Notes under the pieces: model-generated
The model's database searches: none
Told to the model about the DNA's origin: nothing
What the model saw: only the letters and a program-made list of their open reading frames with translations
Made by a program: the position numbers and the translations under genes
Source of the DNA: Synergistota bacterium
GTDB lineage: Bacteria > Synergistota > Synergistia > Synergistales > Synergistaceae
Direction: 5' to 3'
Assembly: GCA_023450745.1 (NCBI GenBank)
Contig: JAEXGR010000064.1
Span: 1 to 33,158, forward strand
DNA length: 33,158 bases
Shown: in pieces, positions 13,554 through 21,292 of the stretch
Position numbering within the stretch: the first letter of the stretch is position 1
Layout of the letters: every line of letters begins with the position of its first letter

Positions 13554-14774
13554 ATGGCGCTGACGGACACGCCGCGCGCCAACCGGCTCCACATCGCCTT
13601 CTACGGACGGCGCAACGCGGGAAAATCAAGCCTGATAAACATGGTGACGGCACAGCAGACGGCGCTCGTCTCCGCATACGCGGGGACGACCACCGACCCC
13701 GTCATCAAAAGCATGGAACTCCTGCCGCTGGGGCCGATCGCCGTCATCGATACGGCGGGGCTGGACGACAGCGGCGAACTCGGGGCGCTGCGCATCGAGC
13801 GCTCCAAAGAGATGATGGACCGCACAGACATGGCGCTCCTCGTCGTCGCCGCGGACCAGGCCGCGGACCTCTCGTTTGAAAAGGAATGGCTTGCGGAACT
13901 TCGCGGCCGCAGGATAACCGTCGTGGGCGTACTGAACCAGATAGACAAGATCGACGAAGGCGGCGCGGAAAAATGCCGCGCCGCGCTTGAGGGCGAGCTG
14001 GGCATCCCCTTCACGGCGGTTTCGGCGCTCGATAAAAAATACCGCGCCGCGCTCCTTGCGTCGATCGTAAAAAACGCCCCTACCGACTTTGAAGCGCCGA
14101 CGCTGACGGGAGATCTCTTCCATCCCGGAGACACGGTCGTCCTCGTCGCGCCGCAGGACATCCAGGCCCCCAAGGGACGGCTCATCCTGCCGCAGGTACA
14201 GGTGATACGCGACATCCTCGACCACGGCGGCCTGGCCCTCGCCTGCACCGCCGACAACCTCCCGCAAATGCTCGCCTCGCTTAAAGAGCCGCCCGCGCTC
14301 GTCGTCACCGACTCGCAGGTCTTCGCGCGCGTCAACGCGCTGCTGCCGCGTGAAGTACCGCTTACCTCGTTTTCGATAATCATGGCCCGCAGCAAGGGCG
14401 AACTCTCCGCCTTTATCGAAGGGGCGAAGGCCATCGAAAAACTACAGCCGGCCGACAAGGTGCTCATCGCCGAAGCCTGCACCCACGCGCCGCTCAACGA
14501 AGACATCGGCCGCGAAAAACTGCCGCGCTGGCTCCGCGAAAAGGCGGGCGCGGGGCTCACCGCCGAGATCGCATCCGGCCTCGACTTCCCGAAAAACCTC
14601 CGCGACTACGCCCTCATCCTCCACTGCGGCGGCTGCATGTTCACACGCAAACAGCTGATGAGCCGCATCATCGAGGCCCAGGCCGCCGGCGTACCGATCA
14701 CGAACTACGGCGTCGCCATCGCGCAGCTGAACGGCATCTTGGGCCGCGTAACGGAGATGTTCGAAAAGCAATAA
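13554..14774 (+). CDS. hydF: [FeFe]-hydrogenase H-cluster maturation GTPase HydF
   Basis: A 406-residue protein. The N-terminal GTPase domain has G1 GRRNAGKSS (about 18-26), G3 DTAGLDD, and G4 NQID (128-131). A dimerisation domain follows, then a C-terminal Fe-S scaffold with the HydF signature Cys309-Thr-His311, 45 residues, His357-Cys358-Gly-Gly-Cys361. Other family blocks are NEDIGREKLPRW and ITNYGVAIAQLNGIL. HydF carries the precursor of the 2Fe subcluster made by HydE and HydG and loads it into hydrogenase; hydE and hydG are not in the window. Its start is 2 nt after the preceding stop, so translation is probably coupled. Confidence 0.94.
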   Translation: MALTDTPRANRLHIAFYGRRNAGKSSLINMVTAQQTALVSAYAGTTTDPVIKSMELLPLGPIAVIDTAGLDDSGELGALRIERSKEMMDRTDMALLVVAADQAADLSFEKEWLAELRGRRITVVGVLNQIDKIDEGGAEKCRAALEGELGIPFTAVSALDKKYRAALLASIVKNAPTDFEAPTLTGDLFHPGDTVVLVAPQDIQAPKGRLILPQVQVIRDILDHGGLALACTADNLPQMLASLKEPPALVVTDSQVFARVNALLPREVPLTSFSIIMARSKGELSAFIEGAKAIEKLQPADKVLIAEACTHAPLNEDIGREKLPRWLREKAGAGLTAEIASGLDFPKNLRDYALILHCGGCMFTRKQLMSRIIEAQAAGVPITNYGVAIAQLNGILGRVTEMFEKQ

Positions 14775-14856
14775 CCGCCGCGCGCAAAACTGCAATATAA
14801 CGCGGGGGCAAACATCACTCCCCGCTGTCTAAAAAAGCCTGAGGCGCTTGCCCGAC

Positions 14857-14892
14857 GCGGGAGGATGAAACCAGCCTCCCGCCTTATATTTT
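14857..14892 (+). terminator. Terminator after hydF
   Basis: Hairpin GCGGGAGG (14857-14864), 10-nt loop, CCTCCCGC (14875-14882), then CTTATATTTT. A weaker GCGGGG/CCCCGC hairpin (14802-14807, 14820-14825) precedes it. Confidence 0.75.
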
Positions 14893-14893
14893 G

Positions 14894-14902
14894 TGCTATA
14901 AT
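14894..14902 (+). promoter_or_regulatory. Extended -10 promoter of the HisD-family gene
   Basis: TGC followed by consensus TATAAT (14897-14902) forms an extended -10 directly after the hydF terminator. No good -35 is seen, as is normal for extended -10 promoters. The gene starts about 45 nt downstream. Confidence 0.6.
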
Positions 14903-14947
14903 ACCTCTTTAACATGATAGCATATTGGCGACGGAGTGATGAATGAA

Positions 14948-16213
14948 ATGAGAAACTATAAAGAGGCAGCTACCAAAGAACTATCGCAGGACCCGCGCGT
15001 ATTCGCGGCGGTAAGAGAGATCGTCGAACGCGTGAGCCGGCACGGGGATGTCGCCGTCGCCGACTATAACGTAAAATTCGGCGGCGCGCCCGCGGTCTCC
15101 TTCCGCGTGCCGGACGCCGAGCTGGAACGCGCCTATAACGGGCTGTCGCCGGAGCTGCGCGGCGCGATCGAACGCGCCGCGGCGAACATCAGGAAGTTTG
15201 CGGAGCTGCAAAGAGATTCCCTCTGGCCGCTCGGCGAGGTCGAGATCGAAACGGGCGTATTCCTCGGACACTCGGTGATCCCCGTCGATTCCTGCTGCTG
15301 CTACGTCCCCGGCGGCAACCACCCGTTATTTTCAACGGCGCTGATGCTCGTCATACCGGCCAAGGCCGCGGGTGTGCCGCGCGTCTGCGCCGCCGTGCCG
15401 CCGATGCGCGGCAGCGCGCTGCCGCACCCCGCGACGCTTGCCGCTCTCAAAGCGGCGGGCGCGGATGAAGTCTACGCCGTGGGCGGCGCGCAGGCCATCG
15501 CCGCCTTCGCCTGCGGCACTGAGACGATCGCTCCCGTCGCGATGATCGTCGGCCCCGGCAACAAATATGTGACGGAGGCCAAACGGCAGGTCTACGGCAA
15601 AGTGGGCATCGACTTCATCGCCGGCCCGAGCGAAGTGCTCGTCATCGCCGACGAAAACGCCTCGCCCGCGGTCGTCGCGGCCGACATCCTCGCGCAGTCC
15701 GAGCACGACTACGACGCGGCGGGAATCCTCGTCACCACCTCGGAGCGGCTCGCGCGCGAAACGGAAGCCGAAGTGACGCGCCAGCTCGCGGCGCTCGACA
15801 CGGCGGAGATCGCCGCGAAGTCCTGGGCGGACAACGGCAGGATCATCATCGCCGATTCGCTCGCGGAGGCCGCGGAGATCGCCAACAAAATCGCCCCCGA
15901 GCACCTTGAGATCAACGTGGCAAACCCTTACGAGCTGATGGGGCTGCTGCGCAATTACGGCTCGCTCTTCATCGGCCAAGGCTCGGCGGAGGTCTTCGGA
16001 GACTACGTGGCGGGCACCAACCACACGCTGCCGACGATGGGCGCGGCGCGCTACACAGGCGGCCTCTCCGTGATGAACTTCCTCAAGGTCTGCACCTTCC
16101 AGCACATCACCCCGCAGGGCGCAGCCAAACTGGCCCCCGACGCCGAAACGATGGCCATGGCCGAAGGCCTCACGGCCCACGCAAGAGCGGCGGCGGCGCG
16201 GGTCAAAAAATAG
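14948..16213 (+). CDS. Histidinol dehydrogenase-family NAD+-dependent alcohol dehydrogenase
   Basis: A 421-residue HisD-fold protein with every zinc and catalytic residue in place: Gln250 and His253 (LAQSEHD), Glu318-His319 (IAPEHLEIN), Asp352 (FGDYVAGTNHTLP) and His411 near the end. The substrate loop differs from biosynthetic HisD: VPVDSCCCYVPGGNHPLFSTALM has the 'NSVGCYVPGGRYPL' style of HisD-like dehydrogenases such as sulfopropanediol dehydrogenase HpsN, rather than 'GAYVPGGTAAYPSS'. No other his gene is nearby. I therefore call it a HisD-family dehydrogenase of uncertain substrate; true histidinol dehydrogenase is not excluded. ATG 14948 is chosen because CGGAG is 11 nt upstream; ATG 14939 is only 2 nt from it. 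Confidence 0.82.
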   Translation: MRNYKEAATKELSQDPRVFAAVREIVERVSRHGDVAVADYNVKFGGAPAVSFRVPDAELERAYNGLSPELRGAIERAAANIRKFAELQRDSLWPLGEVEIETGVFLGHSVIPVDSCCCYVPGGNHPLFSTALMLVIPAKAAGVPRVCAAVPPMRGSALPHPATLAALKAAGADEVYAVGGAQAIAAFACGTETIAPVAMIVGPGNKYVTEAKRQVYGKVGIDFIAGPSEVLVIADENASPAVVAADILAQSEHDYDAAGILVTTSERLARETEAEVTRQLAALDTAEIAAKSWADNGRIIIADSLAEAAEIANKIAPEHLEINVANPYELMGLLRNYGSLFIGQGSAEVFGDYVAGTNHTLPTMGAARYTGGLSVMNFLKVCTFQHITPQGAAKLAPDAETMAMAEGLTAHARAAAARVKK

Positions 16214-16253
16214 GCGGCTTTACTGCGCGCAGTCATCGCCGTATATGAATAAC

Positions 16254-16288
16254 AAATGCGGACGGGAGCATCTCCACCGTCCGCATTT
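16254..16288. terminator. Strong hairpin at convergent gene ends
   Basis: A perfect 12-bp stem AAATGCGGACGG (16254-16265) / CCGTCCGCATTT (16277-16288) between the plus-strand HisD-family gene and the minus-strand TIM-barrel gene; it can serve both strands. A short palindrome ACTGCGCGCAGT (16222-16233) precedes it. The remaining stretch to 16469 shows no gene. Confidence 0.7.
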
Positions 16289-16469
16289 GCCGTTAGTCAG
16301 TCTATCTTCGCGGCACTGTCACGCGTCAACGGCTCAAAACCGCCTCGCCGCTGTAACCGGCCGGAAGGCCCGCACCCTCTGAAAGAGAATCCCTAAGGCC
16401 GCCAAACATAGAACAAAGCGGCGGAGAGACAAGAAAAAGACGCTTCATCCGCGCGGCCTCAGGCGGCCG

Positions 16470-17297
16470 CTATTCGGCGCCGTTGTTTTTCAGATATTCC
16501 TTCGCCGTCTCGAGGCAGCGGCGGGCATGTTCCAAGTAACCGTATTTTTCAACGCGCGCGAGGTGCGGCAGTTCGATGGAAAGCACCGTGTCGGGGCGCA
16601 GCGCCTTCACCATATCGGCGATGCCGATCGCGCCCTCGCCGACATAATAACGGGCGTCGCGTCCCGTATAGATGAGCGCCTCTTTATCGTCGCGCGCGGG
16701 GATCTCCGCCGGGCCGTCGCAGATATGGGCCATGTCGAAGAGTTCCTTCGGGCAGGCGGCAAGTTCTTCGGCGGAGACCTTCGAGCGCCAGGTGTGTAGC
16801 GTGTCCACCATCAGGCGCGCGTTCGGGCGCTTCACCGTATTGAGAAGCGAAAGCGCGCCGGCGAGATTCCAGACGCTGGCCCAGGTGACGAATTCAAGAT
16901 TCACCGTCAGGCCGTACTGCGCCGCGAGATCGCAGAGCGCGGCGAAGGCCTCCGTATAATATTCCCTGTTGTCGGTCCACACGCTGCTGATGACGCCCTT
17001 CGCGCCGAGCGAGGCGCCCGACTCAAAGGCCGGCTCGTAGCTCTTCACATCGACGCCGTCGACGACGCGCGCCAGCTCGATATCGTGAATCGCGATCCCC
17101 GTCTCGCCAAGCGCCTCTTTGAGCGCCTTGTAACGTTCGCCGCCTATGGGAATGCTGAAATCACGCTCGCCCTTGACTCCCATATTTATATTGCGGATGC
17201 TGATATAGTCATATCCGATCAGCGCCGCGTTATAAGCCATCTCCACGGGGGACCAGCCGAGTACGGTAAGGTGCGCGAGAGAATACTTATGTGTCAT
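16470..17297 (-). CDS. Sugar-phosphate isomerase/epimerase-type TIM barrel (second paralogue)
   Basis: A 275-residue xylose-isomerase-like barrel, clearly paralogous to 997-1815: LAHLTVLGWSPVEMAYNAALIGYDYISIRNINMG, HDIELAR, VNLEFVTW, VDTLHTWRS, AHICDGPAE and SIELPHLAR match block for block. Candidate metal ligands are the Glu residues of HDIEL, LEF and SIEL plus the His and Asp of AHICDGPAE. AGGAGG lies 7 nt before the ATG. Unlike its paralogue it is monocistronic and divergent from the HMG-CoA lyase gene across an AT-rich 254-nt gap. Substrate unknown; sugar-acid or cyclitol isomerisation, epimerisation or dehydration are the family options. Confidence 0.8.
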   Translation of the reverse strand: MTHKYSLAHLTVLGWSPVEMAYNAALIGYDYISIRNINMGVKGERDFSIPIGGERYKALKEALGETGIAIHDIELARVVDGVDVKSYEPAFESGASLGAKGVISSVWTDNREYYTEAFAALCDLAAQYGLTVNLEFVTWASVWNLAGALSLLNTVKRPNARLMVDTLHTWRSKVSAEELAACPKELFDMAHICDGPAEIPARDDKEALIYTGRDARYYVGEGAIGIADMVKALRPDTVLSIELPHLARVEKYGYLEHARRCLETAKEYLKNNGAE

Positions 17298-17437
17298 CGT
17301 TTTTCCTCCTATAATATTTTAATTTCGTATAACGGAAAATATTACCATTTATTAAAGACAACTACACAATAATAATTCTCAGGCATTTTGTCAAGTCATT
17401 TTATTATTTTGGACAGAGATATTATTTTTCATTATAC

Positions 17438-17476
17438 AGAATTATATTCTACTTGACAGAATAACAATAACAAAGT
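17438..17476 (+). promoter_or_regulatory. Promoter region between the TIM barrel and HMG-CoA lyase
   Basis: A perfect -35 TTGACA at 17453-17458 with a weak TAGAGT (17476-17481) 17 nt on. An inverted repeat AGAAT-TAT-ATTCT (17438-17450) abuts the -35 and could be an operator. The whole gap 17298-17551 is strongly AT-rich. Confidence 0.45.
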
Positions 17477-17551
17477 AGAGTTATAACATCAAAATGGAAT
17501 CAGCGTCAGCGTAATAAATATTTCGATTCAGACAGACGGGAGTGCGAAAAA

Positions 17552-18505
17552 ATGCCAATGAACTGGCCGGAAAAGATAATATTCTGCGAGGTCGGGCCAC
17601 GCGACGGCCTGCAAAACGAAGAGACGATGCTCTCCATAGAGCAGAAAACGGCGCTAATCGAGGGCGCGGCGGACGCGGGCGTACCGATCATCGAGGTCGG
17701 TTCCTTCGTACACCCGAAGGCGGTGCCGCAGATGGCGGACACCGACGAGGTGGCAAAAAGAATCCGCCGCCTGCCGGGCGTCGAGTACCGCTGCCTCGTC
17801 GCGAATAAAAAGGGCGTGGAGCGCGCGCTCGCCGCGGGCATCACCAAGGTGAAGCTCACCCTCTCGGCAAGCGAGTCGCACGCGCGGGCCAACCTGAAAA
17901 AATCGGTCGCCGAGCTCCTCGATGGCTTCAAAGAATGCGCCGCCTTCGCGCACGAAAACGGCGCGGCGGTCTCGGGCGCGATCTCCACCGCCTTCGGCTG
18001 CCCCTTCGAGGGAAAGATTCCCGCGGCCAGGCTCGCGGAGATAACGGAAAAATTCCTGGAGCTCGGCATCACGGAGCTTTCGATGTCCGACACCACCGGC
18101 ATGGCCAACCCGCGCCAGGTTTATGAAACGGCGTCGTTTATGCGCGAAAAGTTCCCGGCGGTGCGTTGGTTCCTCCACTTCCACAATACGCGAGGCATGG
18201 CGCTCGCGAACATGGTGGCGGGGCTGAACGCGGGCATCGTCCGTTACGACGCCTCGCTCGCGGGACTCGGCGGCTGCCCCTTTGCCCCCGGCGCCTCCGG
18301 CAACGTCGCCTCCGAGGACATGCTGCACATGCTAGGCGAGATGGGGATCGAAACAGGCATCGACCTTGACCAAATGATCGCGCTCGCCAGGCAGCTTCAG
18401 CAGTGGGTAGGACACTGTACCGACAGCGCGGTGCTGCGCGCCGGCAAGAACTCCGACCTCATCAGCGTCTCGGAGGCAAAAAAACAACATCAAGAACTCC
18501 GCTAA
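17552..18505 (+). CDS. mvaB: Hydroxymethylglutaryl-CoA lyase family enzyme
   Basis: A 317-residue HMGL-like TIM barrel. Catalytic blocks are CEVGPRDGLQNE (Arg17, Asp18), EVGSFVHPKAVPQMADT, LTLSASESHARAN, DTTGMANP, WFLHFHNTRGMALAN (metal ligands His209 and His211) and the signature loop GLGGCPFAPGASGNVASED with Cys242 and Asn251. It cleaves HMG-CoA to acetyl-CoA and acetoacetate, the last step of leucine breakdown; related lyases use other 3-hydroxyacyl-CoA substrates. GGGAG precedes the ATG. It is followed by a PLP aminotransferase in the same direction after two hairpins. No acyl-CoA carboxylase is visible in the window. Confidence 0.88.
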   Translation: MPMNWPEKIIFCEVGPRDGLQNEETMLSIEQKTALIEGAADAGVPIIEVGSFVHPKAVPQMADTDEVAKRIRRLPGVEYRCLVANKKGVERALAAGITKVKLTLSASESHARANLKKSVAELLDGFKECAAFAHENGAAVSGAISTAFGCPFEGKIPAARLAEITEKFLELGITELSMSDTTGMANPRQVYETASFMREKFPAVRWFLHFHNTRGMALANMVAGLNAGIVRYDASLAGLGGCPFAPGASGNVASEDMLHMLGEMGIETGIDLDQMIALARQLQQWVGHCTDSAVLRAGKNSDLISVSEAKKQHQELR

Positions 18506-18560
18506 GAAAGGCGGTCGCCCTTTCTTTATGCTTGCGCGCCTCTTCTTCACGGAGGCGCGC
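18504..18560 (+). terminator. Two hairpins after HMG-CoA lyase
   Basis: AAGAAAGG (18504-18511) with CCTTTCTT (18519-18526), then a perfect 9-bp stem GCGCGCCTC (18534-18542) with GAGGCGCGC (18552-18560). Neither has a long T-run, so termination may be partial. Confidence 0.5.
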
Positions 18561-18662
18561 TCTTCGCGCAGCCTTTTCATTGCGCCCGCTGATTTTTTGC
18601 ACAAAAACCGCCGCCGATGCGGTATCATATAAAGACAGTTTTATCAGGGAGGACTTTATAAG

Positions 18663-19886
18663 ATGGCGGAACCCTTTTCATTCAAATATCAGCTCAGCAC
18701 AATGGCGAAGGAGAGACTGGACCCCTCAGAGATCGGCGTCATGATCAAGCTAAGCATCGAGCACCAGGCGATCTCCCTCACGGCGGGCGAGCCCTCGGCG
18801 GACATTTACCCTATAGAGGAGCTCAAAAAGGCCTTTGCGACGATCTTTGAAGATCCCTCTCTGCTCGCCTACGCGAAGGAGGACTTCGGCCTCGCTGAAC
18901 TGCGCGAGTGGATAACGCGGCGCATGAGGGCCGACGGCATGATCCCTGACTGGGTGACACGCGAAAACATCCTGCTCACCAACGGCGCGGGCGAGGCGAT
19001 CGAACTCGTCGCGGAGACGCTGATCGATCCCGGCTGCACGGTGCTCGTCGAGGCGCCAACCTTCACGGAGACGCTGCTCACCTTCCGCAAACAGGGCGCG
19101 AACTGCGTCGGCGTGCCCTCCGACGACGACGGCATCATCCCCGAAGAATTTGAAAAACTGCTGAGATCGCGCAGCGTGCGCTTCCTCTACACAATTCCGA
19201 ACTTTCAAAACCCCAGCGGCCGCACATCGCCGCTCGCGCGCCGCAAAGAAATCTTGGCTATCGCCGCAAAGTACGACATCCCGATCTTTGAGGACGACCC
19301 CTACCACTACCTGAGCTATGATGGCGAGGCCCCCGCGACCTACCTGAGCCTCGCGGGCGACGACCGGCGCGTACTGCACAGCAACAGCTTCTCAAAGCTC
19401 GTCGCACCCGGGATGCGCTGCGGCTGGCTCGTCGTGCCCGACGCGATCATCCCGCACCTCAACGCCTTCCGCATCAGTGCCGGGCTCACGCGCCCCGCAA
19501 TACTCCAGCTCGGCCTCTGCAACTATCTGAACGCGGCGAACTTTGGCGAGCGCGTCAAATTCCTGCGCGACACCTATCGCGTGCGCCGCGACGGCATGAT
19601 GGCGGCGATCGAAAAACACCTCAAACCGCTGGGCGTCAAGACGAATTACCCCAAGGGCGGCTTCTTCCTCTGGGGCGAGGCGCCGGGCGTCGAAGACATG
19701 ACGGCCTTCGCGCGCTTCGCCGTGGAAAAGAAGAAGGTCGGCATCATCCCCGGCAGCGCCTTCTACACGGTAGACGAGGCGAAAAACGGGCGCGGGGCCT
19801 TCCGCATCTCCTTTGCGAAGGTCGCTCCCGAAACGGCCGAAGAGGGAATCAGACGCCTCGCCGAAGCTTTCAGGGAGTACAGATAA
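18663..19886 (+). CDS. PLP-dependent aminotransferase, class I/II (2-aminoadipate/aromatic type)
   Basis: A 407-residue fold-type I aminotransferase. Features are SLTAGEPSADIYP, YAKEDFGLAELREWITRRM, NILLTNGAGEAIELVAETL, the PLP-ring residue in TIPNFQNPSGRT (Asn183), IFEDDPYHYLSYDG (Asp/Tyr pair), the Schiff-base lysine in SNSFSKLVAPGMRCGW (Lys245), and RISFAKVAPE with the carboxylate-binding Arg. It resembles the LysN/ARO8-like group (2-aminoadipate, aromatic or branched-chain amino acids); specificity cannot be read. GGGAGG lies 10 nt before the ATG. It may supply or drain keto acids linked to the neighbouring HMG-CoA lyase, but co-transcription is uncertain. Confidence 0.88.
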   Translation: MAEPFSFKYQLSTMAKERLDPSEIGVMIKLSIEHQAISLTAGEPSADIYPIEELKKAFATIFEDPSLLAYAKEDFGLAELREWITRRMRADGMIPDWVTRENILLTNGAGEAIELVAETLIDPGCTVLVEAPTFTETLLTFRKQGANCVGVPSDDDGIIPEEFEKLLRSRSVRFLYTIPNFQNPSGRTSPLARRKEILAIAAKYDIPIFEDDPYHYLSYDGEAPATYLSLAGDDRRVLHSNSFSKLVAPGMRCGWLVVPDAIIPHLNAFRISAGLTRPAILQLGLCNYLNAANFGERVKFLRDTYRVRRDGMMAAIEKHLKPLGVKTNYPKGGFFLWGEAPGVEDMTAFARFAVEKKKVGIIPGSAFYTVDEAKNGRGAFRISFAKVAPETAEEGIRRLAEAFREYR

Positions 19887-19912
19887 CATAAAAACGCCAA
19901 AATGATATCTTT

Positions 19913-19953
19913 GGGGGAGCGCGGATAAACACCGGCGCCCCCCCTTCGTTTAT
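19913..19953 (+). terminator. Terminator after the aminotransferase
   Basis: GGGGG-A-GCGC (19913-19922) pairs with GCGC-C-CCCCC (19935-19944) with one internal mismatch, then TTCGTTTATG. Confidence 0.65.
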
Positions 19954-19973
19954 GTTTCAGCCATCATTAAAAA

Positions 19974-20001
19974 ATGCCTGCCAGGCATGGCACAATATAA
20001 T
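19974..20001 (+). promoter_or_regulatory. Promoter and palindromic operator of the aldo/keto reductase pair
   Basis: A perfect palindrome ATGCCTG-C-CAGGCAT (19974-19988) sits in the -35 region of a consensus -10 TATAAT (19996-20001). CTGG/CCAG arms further downstream could extend the site. The leader to the start codon is about 145 nt. Confidence 0.55.
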
Positions 20002-20147
20002 TTCCTGGTATTTTTTATTTCCAGCGCGATGATTTATCATATAGATAAAGATAAAAAAACCACGCTTCCGTGCGAACCGCCTCCCTGAGGACGGCGCGCG
20101 TGATGTTTTTATTTCGCATACTCATTACTGAAGAAGAGGGGATCAGG

Positions 20148-21284
20148 ATGATCTGCAAAGATTTTAAAGGAATGAAGCTTTCCGCACTCGGCATGGGCGC
20201 GATGCGCCTGCCGGTGATCGGCGGGGACGACGCGCGAATCAACGAGGCGGCGGCCGCCGAAATGGTGGATTACGCGATGGCGCGCGGCGTCAATTATTAC
20301 GACACGGCATGGGGCTACCACGACGGCAATTCGGAAATCGTGATGGGACGGGCGCTCGCGAAGTATCCGCGCGAGCGCTTTTACCTCGCCTCCAAGTTTC
20401 CCGGCTACGACCTCGCCAACATGGACAAGGTTGAAGAAATATTTGAAGAGCAGCTCCGGAGGTGCGGCGTCGATTATTTCGATTTTTATCTGTTTCACAA
20501 CGTCTGCGAGATGAACGTCAACGAATATCTCAACGACGCGAAATACGGGATATATTCGTATCTGACGCGGCAGAGGGATAAGGGACGCATCCGGCATCTC
20601 GGCTTCTCCGCGCATGGCGGCCGCGAAGTGGTGGCCCGCTTCCTCAACGCCTACGGCGCGGATATGGAGTTTGGGCAGTTACAGCTCAACTGGCTCGACT
20701 GGACATTCCAGGACGCGAAGGGCAAGACTGAGCTCCTCAACGAGCGCGGTATTCCCGTATGGGTGATGGAGCCGCTGCGCGGCGGCAAACTTGCGAACCT
20801 CTTTCCGGAGGACGCCGCGAAGCTGCGGGCGCTGCGCCCGGCGGAGAGCGCGGCGGGCTGGGCTTTCCGTTTTTTACAGTCCCTTTCCGGCGTCACCGTC
20901 GTCCTCTCCGGCATGTCGAATTACGAGCAGATGAGGGAGAACGTCCGCACTTTCGAGAGCGACGAGCCGCTTGATGAGCGCGAGATGGCGGCGCTCTTTG
21001 AGATCGCGGCGGGCATGATACGGCAAAACTCGCTGCCCTGCACCGCCTGCCGCTACTGCGTGAGCCATTGCCCGCAGGGGCTCGATATTCCCATGCTGCT
21101 TGAGCTCTACAACGAACATTGTTTCACCGGCGGCGGCTTTCTCGCGCCGATGGCGCTGATGGCCGTTCCGGAGGACAAGCAGCCGTCAGCCTGCGTCGGC
21201 TGCCGCGGCTGCGAGGCGGTCTGTCCGCAGCAGATAAAGGTTTCCGCGGCGCTGGCTGATTTCGCGGCGAAACTGGCGGACTGA
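20148..21284 (+). CDS. Aldo/keto reductase with C-terminal 2x[4Fe-4S] ferredoxin-type domain (copy 1)
   Basis: A 378-residue protein. The N-terminal aldo/keto reductase barrel has the tetrad Asp52, Tyr57, Lys83 and His117 (NYYDTAWGYHDG, LASKFPG, FYLFHN). The C-terminal tail carries two Cys clusters, Cys298/301/304/308 (CTACRYCVSHCP) and Cys349/352/355/359 (CVGCRGCEAVCP), as in the Fe-S 'oxidoreductase of aldo/keto reductase family' of anaerobes. It probably couples carbonyl or alcohol redox to ferredoxin-type electron transfer in the cytoplasm; substrate unknown. ATG 20148 is chosen because homology begins there and GAGGGG precedes it. A paralogue follows after 8 nt. Confidence 0.9.
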   Translation: MICKDFKGMKLSALGMGAMRLPVIGGDDARINEAAAAEMVDYAMARGVNYYDTAWGYHDGNSEIVMGRALAKYPRERFYLASKFPGYDLANMDKVEEIFEEQLRRCGVDYFDFYLFHNVCEMNVNEYLNDAKYGIYSYLTRQRDKGRIRHLGFSAHGGREVVARFLNAYGADMEFGQLQLNWLDWTFQDAKGKTELLNERGIPVWVMEPLRGGKLANLFPEDAAKLRALRPAESAAGWAFRFLQSLSGVTVVLSGMSNYEQMRENVRTFESDEPLDEREMAALFEIAAGMIRQNSLPCTACRYCVSHCPQGLDIPMLLELYNEHCFTGGGFLAPMALMAVPEDKQPSACVGCRGCEAVCPQQIKVSAALADFAAKLAD

Positions 21285-21292
21285 GGCGCGTC

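Noticed and set aside
16316..16400. Cobalamin-riboswitch-like string (CCGCTGTAACCGG) in the gap after the HisD-family gene
   Set aside because: Only this short piece matches; no proper B12 box or switch architecture was found, and the region lies at the 3' ends of convergent genes where a riboswitch would have no target.
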